Assembly: GCA_018826895.1 (NCBI GenBank)
Contig: JAHJYA010000072.1
Coordinates: 1 to 53,646, forward strand
Length of the DNA stretch: 53,646 nucleotides
Direction of reading: 5' to 3'
Source: Gammaproteobacteria bacterium
GTDB lineage: Bacteria > Pseudomonadota > Gammaproteobacteria > Pseudomonadales > Pseudomonadaceae
The notes beneath the pieces were generated by a model. The model was given only the letters and a program-made list of their open reading frames with translations, made no database searches and was not told where the DNA came from. Shown in pieces: positions 29,801 to 39,390 of this stretch (its first letter is position 1; the number at the start of each line of letters is the position of its first letter). The translations under genes and the position numbers were made by a program.

Positions 29801-29966
29801 CTCGGGCTCCGGCGCCGAGTTGCGCCAGCCCCTGGGCCTGGTGATGGTCGGCGGTCTGCTGCTGAGCCAAGTGCTGACGCTGTTCACCACACCGGTGGTG
29901 TACCTGTACTTCGACCGCCTCTCGCGTCGCGTCAGCGGCCGTAGCGCGGCAGGAGTAGCGATATGA
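26874..29966 (+). CDS. muxB: RND multidrug efflux permease MuxB (MdtB-like)
   Basis: This 1030-residue inner-membrane proton antiporter of the HAE1 RND family has twelve helices and two large periplasmic loops. The proton-relay Asp pair is in TM4 ([16 protein letters not shown]) and the conserved Lys in TM10 ([15 protein letters not shown]). It starts [20 protein letters not shown], typical of MdtB. MdtB and MdtC types form a mixed trimer, so this and MuxC are probably partner subunits rather than duplicates. Confidence 0.93.
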   Translation: MNASRLFILRPVATTLLMIAIFLSGVIAYRLLPVSALPEVDYPTIRVMTLYPGASPDVMTSAVTAPLERQFGQMAGLKQMSSASSGGASVITLRFNLDMALDVAEQEVQAAINGATNLLPSDLPAPPVYNKVNPADTPVLTLAIRSETLPLPQVFDLVDTRLAQKLAQTSGVGLVTLAGGQRPAVRIRVNPQALAAYGLNLSDVRSLITASNVNQPKGNFDGPTRVSQLDANDQLRSPEEYRELVLSYQNGAPLRLKDVAEIIDGAENDRLAAWANRSEAVLVNVQRQPGANVIDVVDRIQALLPSLTEGLPASVEVSVLTDRTQTIRAAVRDVQHELLLAIILVVLVTFLFLRKLSATLIPSIVVPLSLIGTFGVMYLAGFTINNLTLMALTIATGFVVDDAIVMLENIARHLEEGETPLNAALKGARQIGFTLVSLTISLIAVLIPLLFMADVVGRLFREFAITLAVAILISLVVSLTLTPMMCARLLKHEPEAEQSRFYRASGAFLDRLVAGYGRWLTWVLRHQPLTLLVAIGTMGLTVLLYLAVPKGFFPAQDTGVIQGISEAPQAISFRAMSERQQRLAEVILKDPAVVSLSSYIGVDGDNPTLNSGRMLINLLPHAERDLTASQVIERLRPELAKLSGIELFMQPVQDLSIEDRVSRTQFQFSMETPDQALLEEWVPKLVSALREQPQLTDVASDLQTRGLQVYLAIDRDMAGRLGVSVADIDDALYDAFGQRQISTIYTQASQYRVVLESAEGGRIGPAALQQIHVATTDGSQVPLSSLARIEERAASLLINHIGQFPAATLSFNLASGVSLGEAVAVIEQVQQDIALPAGIQTQFQGAAEAFRASLSSTLLLILAAIVTMYIVLGVLYESYIHPITILSTLPSAGVGALLALLLTGNDLGLIAIIGIILLIGIVKKNAIMMIDFALEAERHQGMAPEEAIYQAALLRFRPILMTTLAALFGAIPLMLASGSGAELRQPLGLVMVGGLLLSQVLTLFTTPVVYLYFDRLSRRVSGRSAAGVAI

Positions 29967-29972
29967 GCCACT

Positions 29973-30035
29973 CTGTAGGAGCGAATTTATTCGCGATGCG
30001 GTCCGTTGTAGGCACGAATAAACTCGCGCCTACAG
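29973..30035. repeat. REPIN between muxB and muxC
   Basis: Arms 29973-29993 and 30015-30035 are reverse complements apart from two mismatches in 21 positions. They contain TGTAGGAGCGAATTTATTCG on the left and its partner on the right. The left arm is repeated at 37850. It fills the gap between two otherwise tightly packed operon genes, ending just before the muxC ribosome site GGAG (30036-30039). Confidence 0.8.
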
Positions 30036-30045
30036 GGAGTGTGGC

Positions 30046-33000
30046 GTGAATCTATCTGCGCCCTTTATCCGCCGCCCGGTCGCGACCCTGCTGCTGAGCC
30101 TGGCGATACTGCTGCTCGGCGGGGTGAGCTTTGGCTTGTTACCGGTGGCGCCACTGCCACAGATGGATTTCCCGACCATCACCGTGCAGGCCAGCCTGCC
30201 CGGCGCCAGCCCGCAGATCATGGCGTCCAGCGTGGCCACGCCGCTGGAACGCTCCCTGGGCAGCATCTCCGGCATCAGCCAGATGAACAGCCGCAGCAGC
30301 CAGGGCAATACGCGGATCATGATCCAGTTCGACCTGGACAAGGACATCAACGGCGCCGCTCGCGAGGTTCAGGCCGCCATCAACGCTGCCCGTGAACTGC
30401 TGCCCAGCGGCATGCGCAGCATGCCCACCTACCGCAAGGTCAACCCGTCCCAGGCGCCGATCATGGTGCTTTCGCTGACCAGCGAGGTTCTCGACAAGGG
30501 CCAGCTGTATGACGTGGCCTCGACCATCCTGGCGCAAAAACTGTCCCAGGTGACCGGCGTGGGCGAGGTGCAGATTGGTGGCAGCTCGCTGCCCGCGGTG
30601 CGCGTCGCCCTGGAGCCGCGTTTGCTCGACCAGTACGGCATCGCCCTGGACGAGGTACGCCAGGCGATTGCCGCCGCCAACGCCAAGCGGCCCAAGGGTG
30701 CCGTGGAAACCGCCGGGCGCCACTGGCAGGTGCAGGCCAGCGACCAACTGGAAAAGGCCGCTGACTACCAACCGATGATTATCCGCTACCAGGATGGTGC
30801 CGCTGTGCGCCTTGGCGATGTGGCAACCATCACCGACGGCGTCGAGGACCGCTACAACAGCGGCTTCTATAACGACGAGCAGGCGGTGCTGATGGTCATC
30901 AACCGGCAGACCGGGGCGAACATCATCGAAACCATCGCCACCATCCGCGAACAGCTGCCGGAACTGCGCGCAGTGATCCCGGCGAGTGTCGAGCTGGCCG
31001 TGGCCATGGACCGCTCGCCGGTGATTCGCGCCACCCTGCATGAGGCCGAAAACACCCTGCTGATTGCCGTCGCCCTGGTGATTCTGGTGGTCTTTGCCTT
31101 CCTCGGCCGTTGGCGCGCCGCGCTGATTCCGGCGCTGGCGGTGCCGGTGTCGCTGGTCGGCACCTTCGCAGTGATGTATCTGCTGGGCTTCTCCCTGAAC
31201 AACCTGTCGCTGATGGCGCTGATCATCGCCACCGGCCTGGTGGTGGACGACGCCATTGTGGTGCTGGAAAACATCTCGCGGCATATCGAGGCCGGAGAGA
31301 CGCCGATGCAGGCCGCATTCAAGGGCGCCCGCGAGGTCGGCTTTACCCTGTTGTCGATGAACGTCTCGCTGGTGGCGGTGTTTCTCTCCATTCTGTTTAT
31401 GGGCGGGATCGTCGAACGGCTGTTCCGTGAGTTCTCCATCACCCTGGCGGTGGCCATCGTGATTTCCCTGCTTGTGTCCCTGACCCTGACGCCCATGCTA
31501 TGCGCACGCTGGCTCAAGGCTGAAGACCCGCAGCGCACCCCGAGCCGTATGGAGCGCGTCGGTGGCCGCGTGCAGGAGAAGGTGCTGGCGTTCTACGGGC
31601 GCAGCCTGGACTGGGCACTGCGCCACTCGAAACTGATGCTGGCCAGTTTGCTGGCGACCATCGCGCTCAACGTGTTTCTGTTTATCAGCGTGCCCAAGAC
31701 CTTTATGCCGCAGCAGGACACCGGCCAATTGATCGGCATGATCCGTGGCGACGACGGTCTGTCGTTCCAGGTCATGCAGCCGAAAATGGAAACCTACCGC
31801 CGCGCGGTGCTCGCCGACCCGGCAGTGGACAGTGTCGCCGGGTTCGTTGGTGGCAATGGGGGCATCAACAACGCCTTTATGATCGTGCGCCTCAAACCGA
31901 TTGCCGAGCGCCGCGGCGATTCAGCCCAGGACGTAATCAACCGTCTGCGCCAGACGGCGCCGAAGGTGGCCGGCGGGCGGATGTTTCTGATGCCCGATCA
32001 GGACCTGCAAATCGGCGGGCGGGAAGGGCGCAGCTCGGAAAACGAGTACATGCTGCTCTCCGGCGACTTGGATGAACTGAAACGCTGGCTGCCCCGCGTG
32101 CGCGAAGCCCTGCGCGCGCTGCCGCAACTGACCGATATCGATGCCCGCGAAGCCGAAGGTGCGCAACAGATTCGCCTGGTGGTCGACCGCGATGCGGCGT
32201 CACGTCTGGGTGTGGACATGAGCATGATCACCGCAGTGCTGAACAACGCCTTCAGCCAGCGTCAGGTGTCGACCATCTATGACAGCCTCAACCAGTACAG
32301 CGTGGTCATGGAGATCAACCCGCGGCTGGCGCAGTACCCGGAGACGCTCGATCAGATCCAGGTCATCGCTGAGGAGGGCGTGCGCGTGCCGCTGTCGACC
32401 TTCGCCCGCTGGGAGCGCAGCCTGGAAGAAGATCGGGTCAACCACCAGGGCCAGTTCGCCTCGGAGAATATCGGCTTTTCCCTGGCCGAAGGGGTCTCGC
32501 TGGAAGAGGCGACTACAGCCATCGAGCGCGCCGTATCCGAGCTGAACTTGCCCACCGAGGTCCAGGGCATGCTCGGCGGCACCGGCGGCGCCTTTGCCCA
32601 GACGCAACAGAACCAGCCGTTTATGATCCTCGGCGCGCTGCTGGTGGTGTACATCGTGCTGGGCATTCTCTACGAGAGTTACGTCCACCCGCTGACCATT
32701 CTCTCCACGCTGCCCTCGGCCGGTGTTGGTGCCTTGCTCGCCCTGCAATTGCTCAATACCGAGTTCAGCCTGATCTCGCTACTGGGCTTGTTCCTGCTGA
32801 TCGGCATCGTTAAGAAAAACGCCATTCTGATGATCGACCTGGCGCTGCAGCTCGAACGCCAGGATCACCTGAGCCCGGAAGAGTCGATCCGCCAGGCCTG
32901 CCTGCTGCGTTTTCGGCCGATCATGATGACTACCCTGGCCGCCTTGCTGGGTGCCTTGCCGCTGATGCTCGGCAGCGCCGAAGGCTCGGAGATGCGCCAA

Positions 33001-33156
33001 CCGCTGGGGATCACCATCGTCGGCGGGCTGATCCTCAGCCAGTTGCTCACGCTTTACACCACCCCGGTGATCTACCTCTACTTCGACCGCCTGCGCCACC
33101 GCGTCAACCGCTGGCGCGGCGTGCGTACCGATGCTGCCCTGGAAAACCCGCTATGA
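30046..33156 (+). CDS. muxC: RND multidrug efflux permease MuxC (MdtC-like)
   Basis: This 1036-residue RND permease is the second pump subunit of the mux operon. The TM4 aspartate pair (ATGLVVDDAIVVLENI) and TM10 lysine ([15 protein letters not shown]) are present, as expected for an active proton antiporter. It starts with GTG at 30046, preceded by GGAG at six bases, and begins (M)NLSAPFIRRPVATLLLSLA as in MdtC. The gene overlaps opmB by four bases. Confidence 0.93.
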   Translation: MNLSAPFIRRPVATLLLSLAILLLGGVSFGLLPVAPLPQMDFPTITVQASLPGASPQIMASSVATPLERSLGSISGISQMNSRSSQGNTRIMIQFDLDKDINGAAREVQAAINAARELLPSGMRSMPTYRKVNPSQAPIMVLSLTSEVLDKGQLYDVASTILAQKLSQVTGVGEVQIGGSSLPAVRVALEPRLLDQYGIALDEVRQAIAAANAKRPKGAVETAGRHWQVQASDQLEKAADYQPMIIRYQDGAAVRLGDVATITDGVEDRYNSGFYNDEQAVLMVINRQTGANIIETIATIREQLPELRAVIPASVELAVAMDRSPVIRATLHEAENTLLIAVALVILVVFAFLGRWRAALIPALAVPVSLVGTFAVMYLLGFSLNNLSLMALIIATGLVVDDAIVVLENISRHIEAGETPMQAAFKGAREVGFTLLSMNVSLVAVFLSILFMGGIVERLFREFSITLAVAIVISLLVSLTLTPMLCARWLKAEDPQRTPSRMERVGGRVQEKVLAFYGRSLDWALRHSKLMLASLLATIALNVFLFISVPKTFMPQQDTGQLIGMIRGDDGLSFQVMQPKMETYRRAVLADPAVDSVAGFVGGNGGINNAFMIVRLKPIAERRGDSAQDVINRLRQTAPKVAGGRMFLMPDQDLQIGGREGRSSENEYMLLSGDLDELKRWLPRVREALRALPQLTDIDAREAEGAQQIRLVVDRDAASRLGVDMSMITAVLNNAFSQRQVSTIYDSLNQYSVVMEINPRLAQYPETLDQIQVIAEEGVRVPLSTFARWERSLEEDRVNHQGQFASENIGFSLAEGVSLEEATTAIERAVSELNLPTEVQGMLGGTGGAFAQTQQNQPFMILGALLVVYIVLGILYESYVHPLTILSTLPSAGVGALLALQLLNTEFSLISLLGLFLLIGIVKKNAILMIDLALQLERQDHLSPEESIRQACLLRFRPIMMTTLAALLGALPLMLGSAEGSEMRQPLGITIVGGLILSQLLTLYTTPVIYLYFDRLRHRVNRWRGVRTDAALENPL

Positions 33157-34631
33157 CGTCCATGCCCGTTAACGCCCCGCGCCGCCTGTTCACCCTGTTA
33201 GCCCTGAGTCTGGCGCTGGCGGGCTGTATCCTCGGCCCGGACTATCAACGTCCGGACCTGAACACCCCGGCGCAGTTTCGCCAGGCCGAAGGCTGGACCC
33301 AGGCGGCGCCCAGCGACGCCCTGGCACGCGGCGCCTGGTGGGAGCTGTATGGCGATGGCGAACTGAATGCCCTGGTCGGCCGGCTGAACGTCTCCAACCA
33401 GAGTCTGGCCGCCGCCGAAGCCCAGTATCGCCAGGCCCGCGCACTGGTGCGCAGCGCCCGCGCGGCCTTTATGCCCACGCTGTCGAGCAGTGCCGGCGTG
33501 ACGCGTTCCGGGCAGGGTGGTGGCGACAGCACCCTGCGCACCTCGGATGGCTTCTCCGTCAGCAGTTCGAATGGTGCGAGTATTTCCAAGAGCTATGACC
33601 TGAGCCTCAATGCCGCCTGGGAGCTGGATGTCTGGGGCAAGCTGCGCCGTGGCCTGGAGGCCAATCGCGCTGACTTCCAGGCCAGCGCTGCCGACCTCGC
33701 GGCGGTGCGCCTGAGCCTGCAGAGCGAACTGGCGCAGAACTACCTGCAACTGCGCGTGCTGGATGAACAGCGGCGTTTGCTCGATGCCACGGTCGCGGCC
33801 TACACGCGGGCCCTGAAACTGACCGAGAATCAGTACCGTGCTGGCATCGTCCCACGCTCGGATGTCAGCCAAGCCCTGACCCAACTGCGCAGCACTGAAG
33901 CGGATGCCATCGACCTGAAATGGCAGCGTGCTCAGCTCGAACACGCGATTGCCGTGTTGATCGGCGTACCGCCCAGCGAGGTCAGCATCGCCGTGCGCGA
34001 GCAACTGCCCAGCCTGCCTGTGGTGCCCCAGTCGCTGCCCTCGCAATTGCTCGAACGCCGACCTGATGTGGCTGCTGCAGAGCGCCGGGTGATGGCCGCC
34101 AATGCACAGATCGGCGTGGCCGAAGCAGCCTGGTACCCGGACCTGACACTCTCTGCTTCGGGCGGTTATCGGGGCAGCAGCTTCGCTGACTGGGTCAGCC
34201 TGCCCAATCGCTTCTGGTCCCTGGGTCCTGACCTCGCCTTGAGCCTGTTCGATGGTGGTACGCGCAGCGCCGAACTGGAGCGCAGCGAAGCCGCCTACGA
34301 CCAGACCGTGGCCGAATACCGCCAGGCCGTACTCGACAGCTTTCGCGAGGTGGAAGACTACCTGGTGCAATTGCGTGTGCTGGAAGAGGAGTCGGTGGTG
34401 CAACAACAGGCACTGGACGCGGCTCAGGAGTCGTTGCGGCTGCTGGAGAATCAGTACCGCGCCGGGACCATCGACTACAACGCGGTGGTCAGCATACAAG
34501 CCACGGCCTTGAACAACGCGCGCACTAACCTGACGCTACTGGGCAGCCGGCTGACCGCCAGCGTGCAATTGATTACCGCTTTGGGTGGCGGCTGGGACAG
34601 CGCCTCGCTGAGCGAGACGCCAGCACCTTGA
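33153..34631 (+). CDS. opmB: Outer-membrane efflux channel OpmB (OprM/NodT family lipoprotein)
   Basis: This 492-residue TolC-like channel completes the MuxABC-OpmB tripartite pump. It has a lipoprotein signal peptide with lipobox ALAGC (Cys25), then GPDYQRPDL, the characteristic NodT/OprM start. Two internally repeated outer-membrane efflux domains follow, each with helical ENQYRAG motifs (around residues 226 and 430). It ends nine bases from the convergent orphan dctP gene, with no hairpin between them. Confidence 0.92.
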   Translation: MTSMPVNAPRRLFTLLALSLALAGCILGPDYQRPDLNTPAQFRQAEGWTQAAPSDALARGAWWELYGDGELNALVGRLNVSNQSLAAAEAQYRQARALVRSARAAFMPTLSSSAGVTRSGQGGGDSTLRTSDGFSVSSSNGASISKSYDLSLNAAWELDVWGKLRRGLEANRADFQASAADLAAVRLSLQSELAQNYLQLRVLDEQRRLLDATVAAYTRALKLTENQYRAGIVPRSDVSQALTQLRSTEADAIDLKWQRAQLEHAIAVLIGVPPSEVSIAVREQLPSLPVVPQSLPSQLLERRPDVAAAERRVMAANAQIGVAEAAWYPDLTLSASGGYRGSSFADWVSLPNRFWSLGPDLALSLFDGGTRSAELERSEAAYDQTVAEYRQAVLDSFREVEDYLVQLRVLEEESVVQQQALDAAQESLRLLENQYRAGTIDYNAVVSIQATALNNARTNLTLLGSRLTASVQLITALGGGWDSASLSETPAP

Positions 34632-34640
34632 GAGAGGGGG

Positions 34641-35884
<1,244 letters not shown>

Positions 35885-37174
35885 TTAGCTGTCCGTACGG
35901 CGGTTCTTCTCTGCGATCCATTGGGACATGTACTGGGTGCTCTTGTGCGCATGGTGGCGCAGCATGGCACCGACGAAATTAGCCTGACGCTGCCCCTCGC
36001 GTTCGCTGGCAAGACGTAGCAGCCGCTGGACCAGCTCCCTGCCGTGGGCCTCACGGTCGAAGTGGGCCTGCAAAATGGCATAGCCAGCCTGTTGCGCGCA
36101 GGCCCAGGCTTCTGGCTGCTCATACAGGCTAACGGCAGCATCGGCAAAGGCTTGGGCATCGGCAATCACTGCGCCCGGCCAGGGCAGGCTACCGGCCATA
36201 CCTTCGCTGCCGATGGCGGTGGTCACGCTTGGCGTGCCACAGGCCATGGCGTCGGCCAGCTTGCCCTTGATCCCGGCGCCAAAGCGCAGCGGTGCCAGGC
36301 ACACCCGTGCTGCACCCATCACCTCATGGGCATCGGTCGCCCAGCCGCGAACCTGGAACCCCAGGGTAGGGGCATGCAACGCAGTGGCCTTGGGCGGCGG
36401 GTAGGCACCATAGACATGCAGTTCAGCCTGCGGCAAGCGCTGACGAACCAGCGGCCACAGGGCATGACGCAGCCAGAGCACGCTGTCCCAGTTGGGCGCA
36501 TGGCGAAAGTTACCGATGCTGATGAAGTGCGCACGCTGGGCAAAGGGCAGGGGCTGCCGCCGAGGCGGGATCAGCATCAGCGGGCAGTGATGCAACAGCG
36601 CGGGCGGGACCGCGAAAGGCCCCTGCAACAGCTGCATCTCAAAGTCGGAAATCATCAACGTAAGGTCGCTGCGGTAAATCGCGGCGACTTCCCGTTGGGC
36701 GACATCGCTGCCGGCCATCTGGGTAAAGAGCGTGGCCTGGTCATCCAGCACCGCGCCGACCTGTTGTCGCTCGCGCTCATTCGCGCAGCTTTGTTGACGG
36801 GCTTTGAGGCTGCGCTGACGAGCATCGCGCAGGCTGTGCAGGTCGCTGGTATCCAGCACCCGCAAGGCCTCTGGGCAGACGCGCTCGACACGCCAGGCGA
36901 ACTGCTCCTCGGTGAAGTAGCGATCAAACAGCACAAGGTCCGGCTGCAGCGCCGCGACGAACGTATCGAAACTGTCGCAGTTGAGGCGGATCGGCACCTC
37001 CGGCACGCCAAGGCTGTCCAGCGGCAGACGGTGCTCAGACAGCGCCGCAGCGCTGGCGAAGGTCACCGGCCAGCCCTGGCGGCGAAACAGCTCGATCAGC
37101 TCGACCATGCGGCTACCGGCAGCCGAGGAGCAGGGCTCCGGCCACACGTAGCCGATGATCAGGACCTGGCGCAT
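35885..37174 (-). CDS. Glycosyltransferase, GT-B fold (family 4-like)
   Basis: This 429-residue protein has the two-Rossmann-domain layout of GT-B glycosyltransferases. The N-terminal half opens VLIIGYVWPEPCSSAAGSRMVELIELF. The C-terminal donor-binding half contains ISIGNFRHAPNWDSVLWL, HVYGAYPP, and APLRFGAGIKGKLADAMACGTPSVTTAIGSEGM, the usual sugar-nucleotide-binding region. Its ATG is only three bases after the dsbB stop, so the two are co-transcribed. No other polysaccharide gene lies close by, so the acceptor is unknown. Confidence 0.85.
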   Translation of the reverse strand: MRQVLIIGYVWPEPCSSAAGSRMVELIELFRRQGWPVTFASAAALSEHRLPLDSLGVPEVPIRLNCDSFDTFVAALQPDLVLFDRYFTEEQFAWRVERVCPEALRVLDTSDLHSLRDARQRSLKARQQSCANERERQQVGAVLDDQATLFTQMAGSDVAQREVAAIYRSDLTLMISDFEMQLLQGPFAVPPALLHHCPLMLIPPRRQPLPFAQRAHFISIGNFRHAPNWDSVLWLRHALWPLVRQRLPQAELHVYGAYPPPKATALHAPTLGFQVRGWATDAHEVMGAARVCLAPLRFGAGIKGKLADAMACGTPSVTTAIGSEGMAGSLPWPGAVIADAQAFADAAVSLYEQPEAWACAQQAGYAILQAHFDREAHGRELVQRLLRLASEREGQRQANFVGAMLRHHAHKSTQYMSQWIAEKNRRTDS

Positions 37175-37177
37175 GGC

Positions 37178-37687
37178 TCAGCGGCGGGCGTTGCGCACGG
37201 CGCGTGTCGCCGCCACCAGCAACAGGGCAAGCAGCGCAGTGACGCCCAGCAAGGTCCAGACCGTGAACGGCAGGCCGAGGATGCTGTAGTCATTCTGCCC
37301 GCAGATGCCGGCGCTCATAAACATGCCGGGCAGGTACTCATGCAGCGGCAGGTACTGGCTGTAGAACGGGAAGGGTGAGCAGCTGAAGCTTTCCAGTACA
37401 CCGGTTTCGATCAGTACCAGATGAGTATTGTCGTACACCGCCATGCCACTGCCTGCCAACACCAGTGGCCAGAGCAGCAGTTGCAGCGGGCGCACGCGCA
37501 AGCGGATGGCCACCAGCAGAGCGAAGGTCAGCACCGCAACCAGGCTCAGCCACAGGCGGATCTGCACGCACAACGTGCAAGGCTCCCAACCGAAGGCGTG
37601 CTGCAGAATAAGTGCAGCAGCGAGCATCAGGACGCTGGCAAGCAGGGCAAGGGACAACAGGGGGACAGCAGGCCGCGAGGTGCGCAT
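37178..37687 (-). CDS. dsbB: Disulfide bond formation protein B
   Basis: This 169-residue membrane protein has four hydrophobic helices and reoxidises DsbA with quinone. The first redox pair is Cys37-Cys40 (EPCTLCVQIRLWLS) and the second is Cys103 and Cys129 (FSCSPFPF and AGICGQNDYSILGL), matching DsbB. I prefer the ATG at 37687 because GGAG lies a suitable distance upstream; a longer start at 37726 would add 13 residues. Pseudomonads often carry two DsbB paralogues; which one this is cannot be settled here. Confidence 0.88.
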   Translation of the reverse strand: MRTSRPAVPLLSLALLASVLMLAAALILQHAFGWEPCTLCVQIRLWLSLVAVLTFALLVAIRLRVRPLQLLLWPLVLAGSGMAVYDNTHLVLIETGVLESFSCSPFPFYSQYLPLHEYLPGMFMSAGICGQNDYSILGLPFTVWTLLGVTALLALLLVAATRAVRNARR

Positions 37688-37849
37688 AAACGGTTCTCCA
37701 ATAGGCGCCAGGGCTAAAAGCCTCACAGCTTACACCGCCGGCGGCGCTTTGCCGCGCGTCAAGGCGACGCAATTGTCTATCCGCTAGACAGAAGGCGTGG
37801 CAGATAACGGCCGGTGCGCACGGTGTTCAGCCGGCCGATCTTTCACCTG

Positions 37850-37917
37850 TGTAGGAGCGAATTTATTCGCGATGCCGTCGCGTACTTTGCGAATACAGGC
37901 TAGGCACCCATTACCCG
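37850..37917. repeat. Solo REP copy near dsbB
   Basis: TGTAGGAGCGAATTTATTCG starts at 37850 and extends as CGATGC, the same sequence as the left arm of the REPIN at 29973. A degraded second arm (CGCCTACAG) follows at about 37917-37925. Two copies in one window show it is a dispersed repeat. Confidence 0.65.
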
Positions 37918-37940
37918 CCTACAGACCCTAACTCAAACAT

Positions 37941-37977
37941 AAAAAAAGCCCACGACCAGGAGCACCAGTCGTGGGCT
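37941..37977 (-). terminator. Intrinsic terminator of mexEF-oprN
   Basis: Arms AGCCCACGAC (37947-37956) and GTCGTGGGCT (37968-37977) form a perfect 10-bp stem with an 11-nt loop. On the minus strand it is followed directly by a run of seven T. It lies 33 bases after the oprN stop codon. Confidence 0.92.
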
Positions 37978-38010
37978 AAACGGGTTGATCCGTTAGGACA
38001 ACCCAAGGAG

Positions 38011-39390
38011 TTAGATCATCCCGCCACCGCCCAGGGCTTTGTACAGGGCGACGATGCCGCGGTAGACATCGACTTCCGCCTGGGCCTGGGCGTCTTCGGC
38101 GGCCAGGCGTTCGCGTTCGGCGTCGAGCAGCACGAGGAAGTCCACTTCACCTTCGCGGTAGCGCACCCGGGCCTGGGCCGCAGCGGCGCGGCTGGCCTCG
38201 GACTGGCGGACGAGGGCGAGCAGGCGTTGTTGGCGCTGGCCGTAGTCGCTGAAGGCGTTTTCCGATTCTTCCAGGGCCAGCAGCACCTGTTGCTCGTACT
38301 GCGCCAGGGCACCGTCGGCTTCGGCTTCACGACCGCGCAGGCGCGCTCGCACGCTACCGAGGTCAAATGCCGCCCAGCTGATGGTCGGTGCTACGCCCCA
38401 GGCACGGGCCGCCGAGGAACCCAGCTGTGAACCGCGCCCGGCGGTAAAGCCCAGGAAACCGGCGACACTGACCCGCGGGAACAGGTCGGCGGTGGCCACG
38501 CCAATCTCGGCGGTGGCCGCAGCCAGCGCGCGTTCGGCAGCGCGAATGTCGGCACGGCGGCGCAGCAGCTCACCCGGATCACCAATCGGCAAAGCCTTGG
38601 CAATGGCCGGCAACGGCTGCGGCGAGAGGTCGACAGTCAACTGGTTGGGCCGTTCACCGAGCAGCGTGGCGATACGATTGATGGCGCGCACCTGCTCAGC
38701 TTGCAGCAGCGGCACGCTGGCTTCGGTCCCGGCCAGGCGGGCGTCGGCACGCAGCACGTCAAGCTCACTGCCCACCCCGGCTTCACGCAACTGCTCGGTA
38801 ATTCCCCGTGACTCCTGCTGGTTGCTCAGGTTGTCGCGGGCGATACCTTCGCGCAGTTGGGCACCGCGCAAGGCGCCATAAGCGTCCACCAGCTCGGCAA
38901 TCAGGCTGACCTGCACCTGCTGGTAATCGGCCTCGGCCACCTCTATTTGCGCATCGCTGGCTTCCAGTTGGCGCTGAATGCGGCCAAATAGGTCCAGCTC
39001 CCAGGCCATGTCCAGGCCCAGGTCATAGCGTTCGCTGCGCTCACGCTGCTCACTTACACCCGGTTGCTGGGCCTTGCCGAATTCGCCACTGGCGCGGCTG
39101 GTAACGGTGGGCAGACGGTCGTTGGCGATGTCCTCGCGAATCGCCCGCGCCGCACGCAGGCGGCTGAAGGCGATGCGCAATTCACGGTTGCCGTCGAGCG
39201 ATTGGCGCACCAGTTTATTCAGCGTCGGGTCCTCGAACTGCTGCCACCACAGGGCTTCGAAGCGCGACTGGTCATAGTTGCCGCTGGCCTGCTTAAGCGT
39301 CAGCGGCTGGGTGTCGGGTTGCTGGTAATCCGGGCCAACCGCGCAGGCGCTGAGGGCAACCACCAGCAAGCTAGGGATCAGTGCTTTCAT
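38011..39390 (-). CDS. oprN: Outer-membrane efflux lipoprotein OprN-like
   Basis: This 459-residue NodT/OprM-family channel completes the MexEF pump. The lipobox LSAC places the lipidated cysteine at residue 16, followed by AVGPDYQQP. The two helical-barrel repeats are visible, the second including RRADIRAAERALAAATAEIGVATADLFPRVS. Its ATG overlaps the mexF stop by four bases, so it is translationally coupled. The assignment to OprN comes mainly from the adjacent, very MexF-like permease. Confidence 0.9.
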   Translation of the reverse strand: MKALIPSLLVVALSACAVGPDYQQPDTQPLTLKQASGNYDQSRFEALWWQQFEDPTLNKLVRQSLDGNRELRIAFSRLRAARAIREDIANDRLPTVTSRASGEFGKAQQPGVSEQRERSERYDLGLDMAWELDLFGRIQRQLEASDAQIEVAEADYQQVQVSLIAELVDAYGALRGAQLREGIARDNLSNQQESRGITEQLREAGVGSELDVLRADARLAGTEASVPLLQAEQVRAINRIATLLGERPNQLTVDLSPQPLPAIAKALPIGDPGELLRRRADIRAAERALAAATAEIGVATADLFPRVSVAGFLGFTAGRGSQLGSSAARAWGVAPTISWAAFDLGSVRARLRGREAEADGALAQYEQQVLLALEESENAFSDYGQRQQRLLALVRQSEASRAAAAQARVRYREGEVDFLVLLDAERERLAAEDAQAQAEVDVYRGIVALYKALGGGGMI

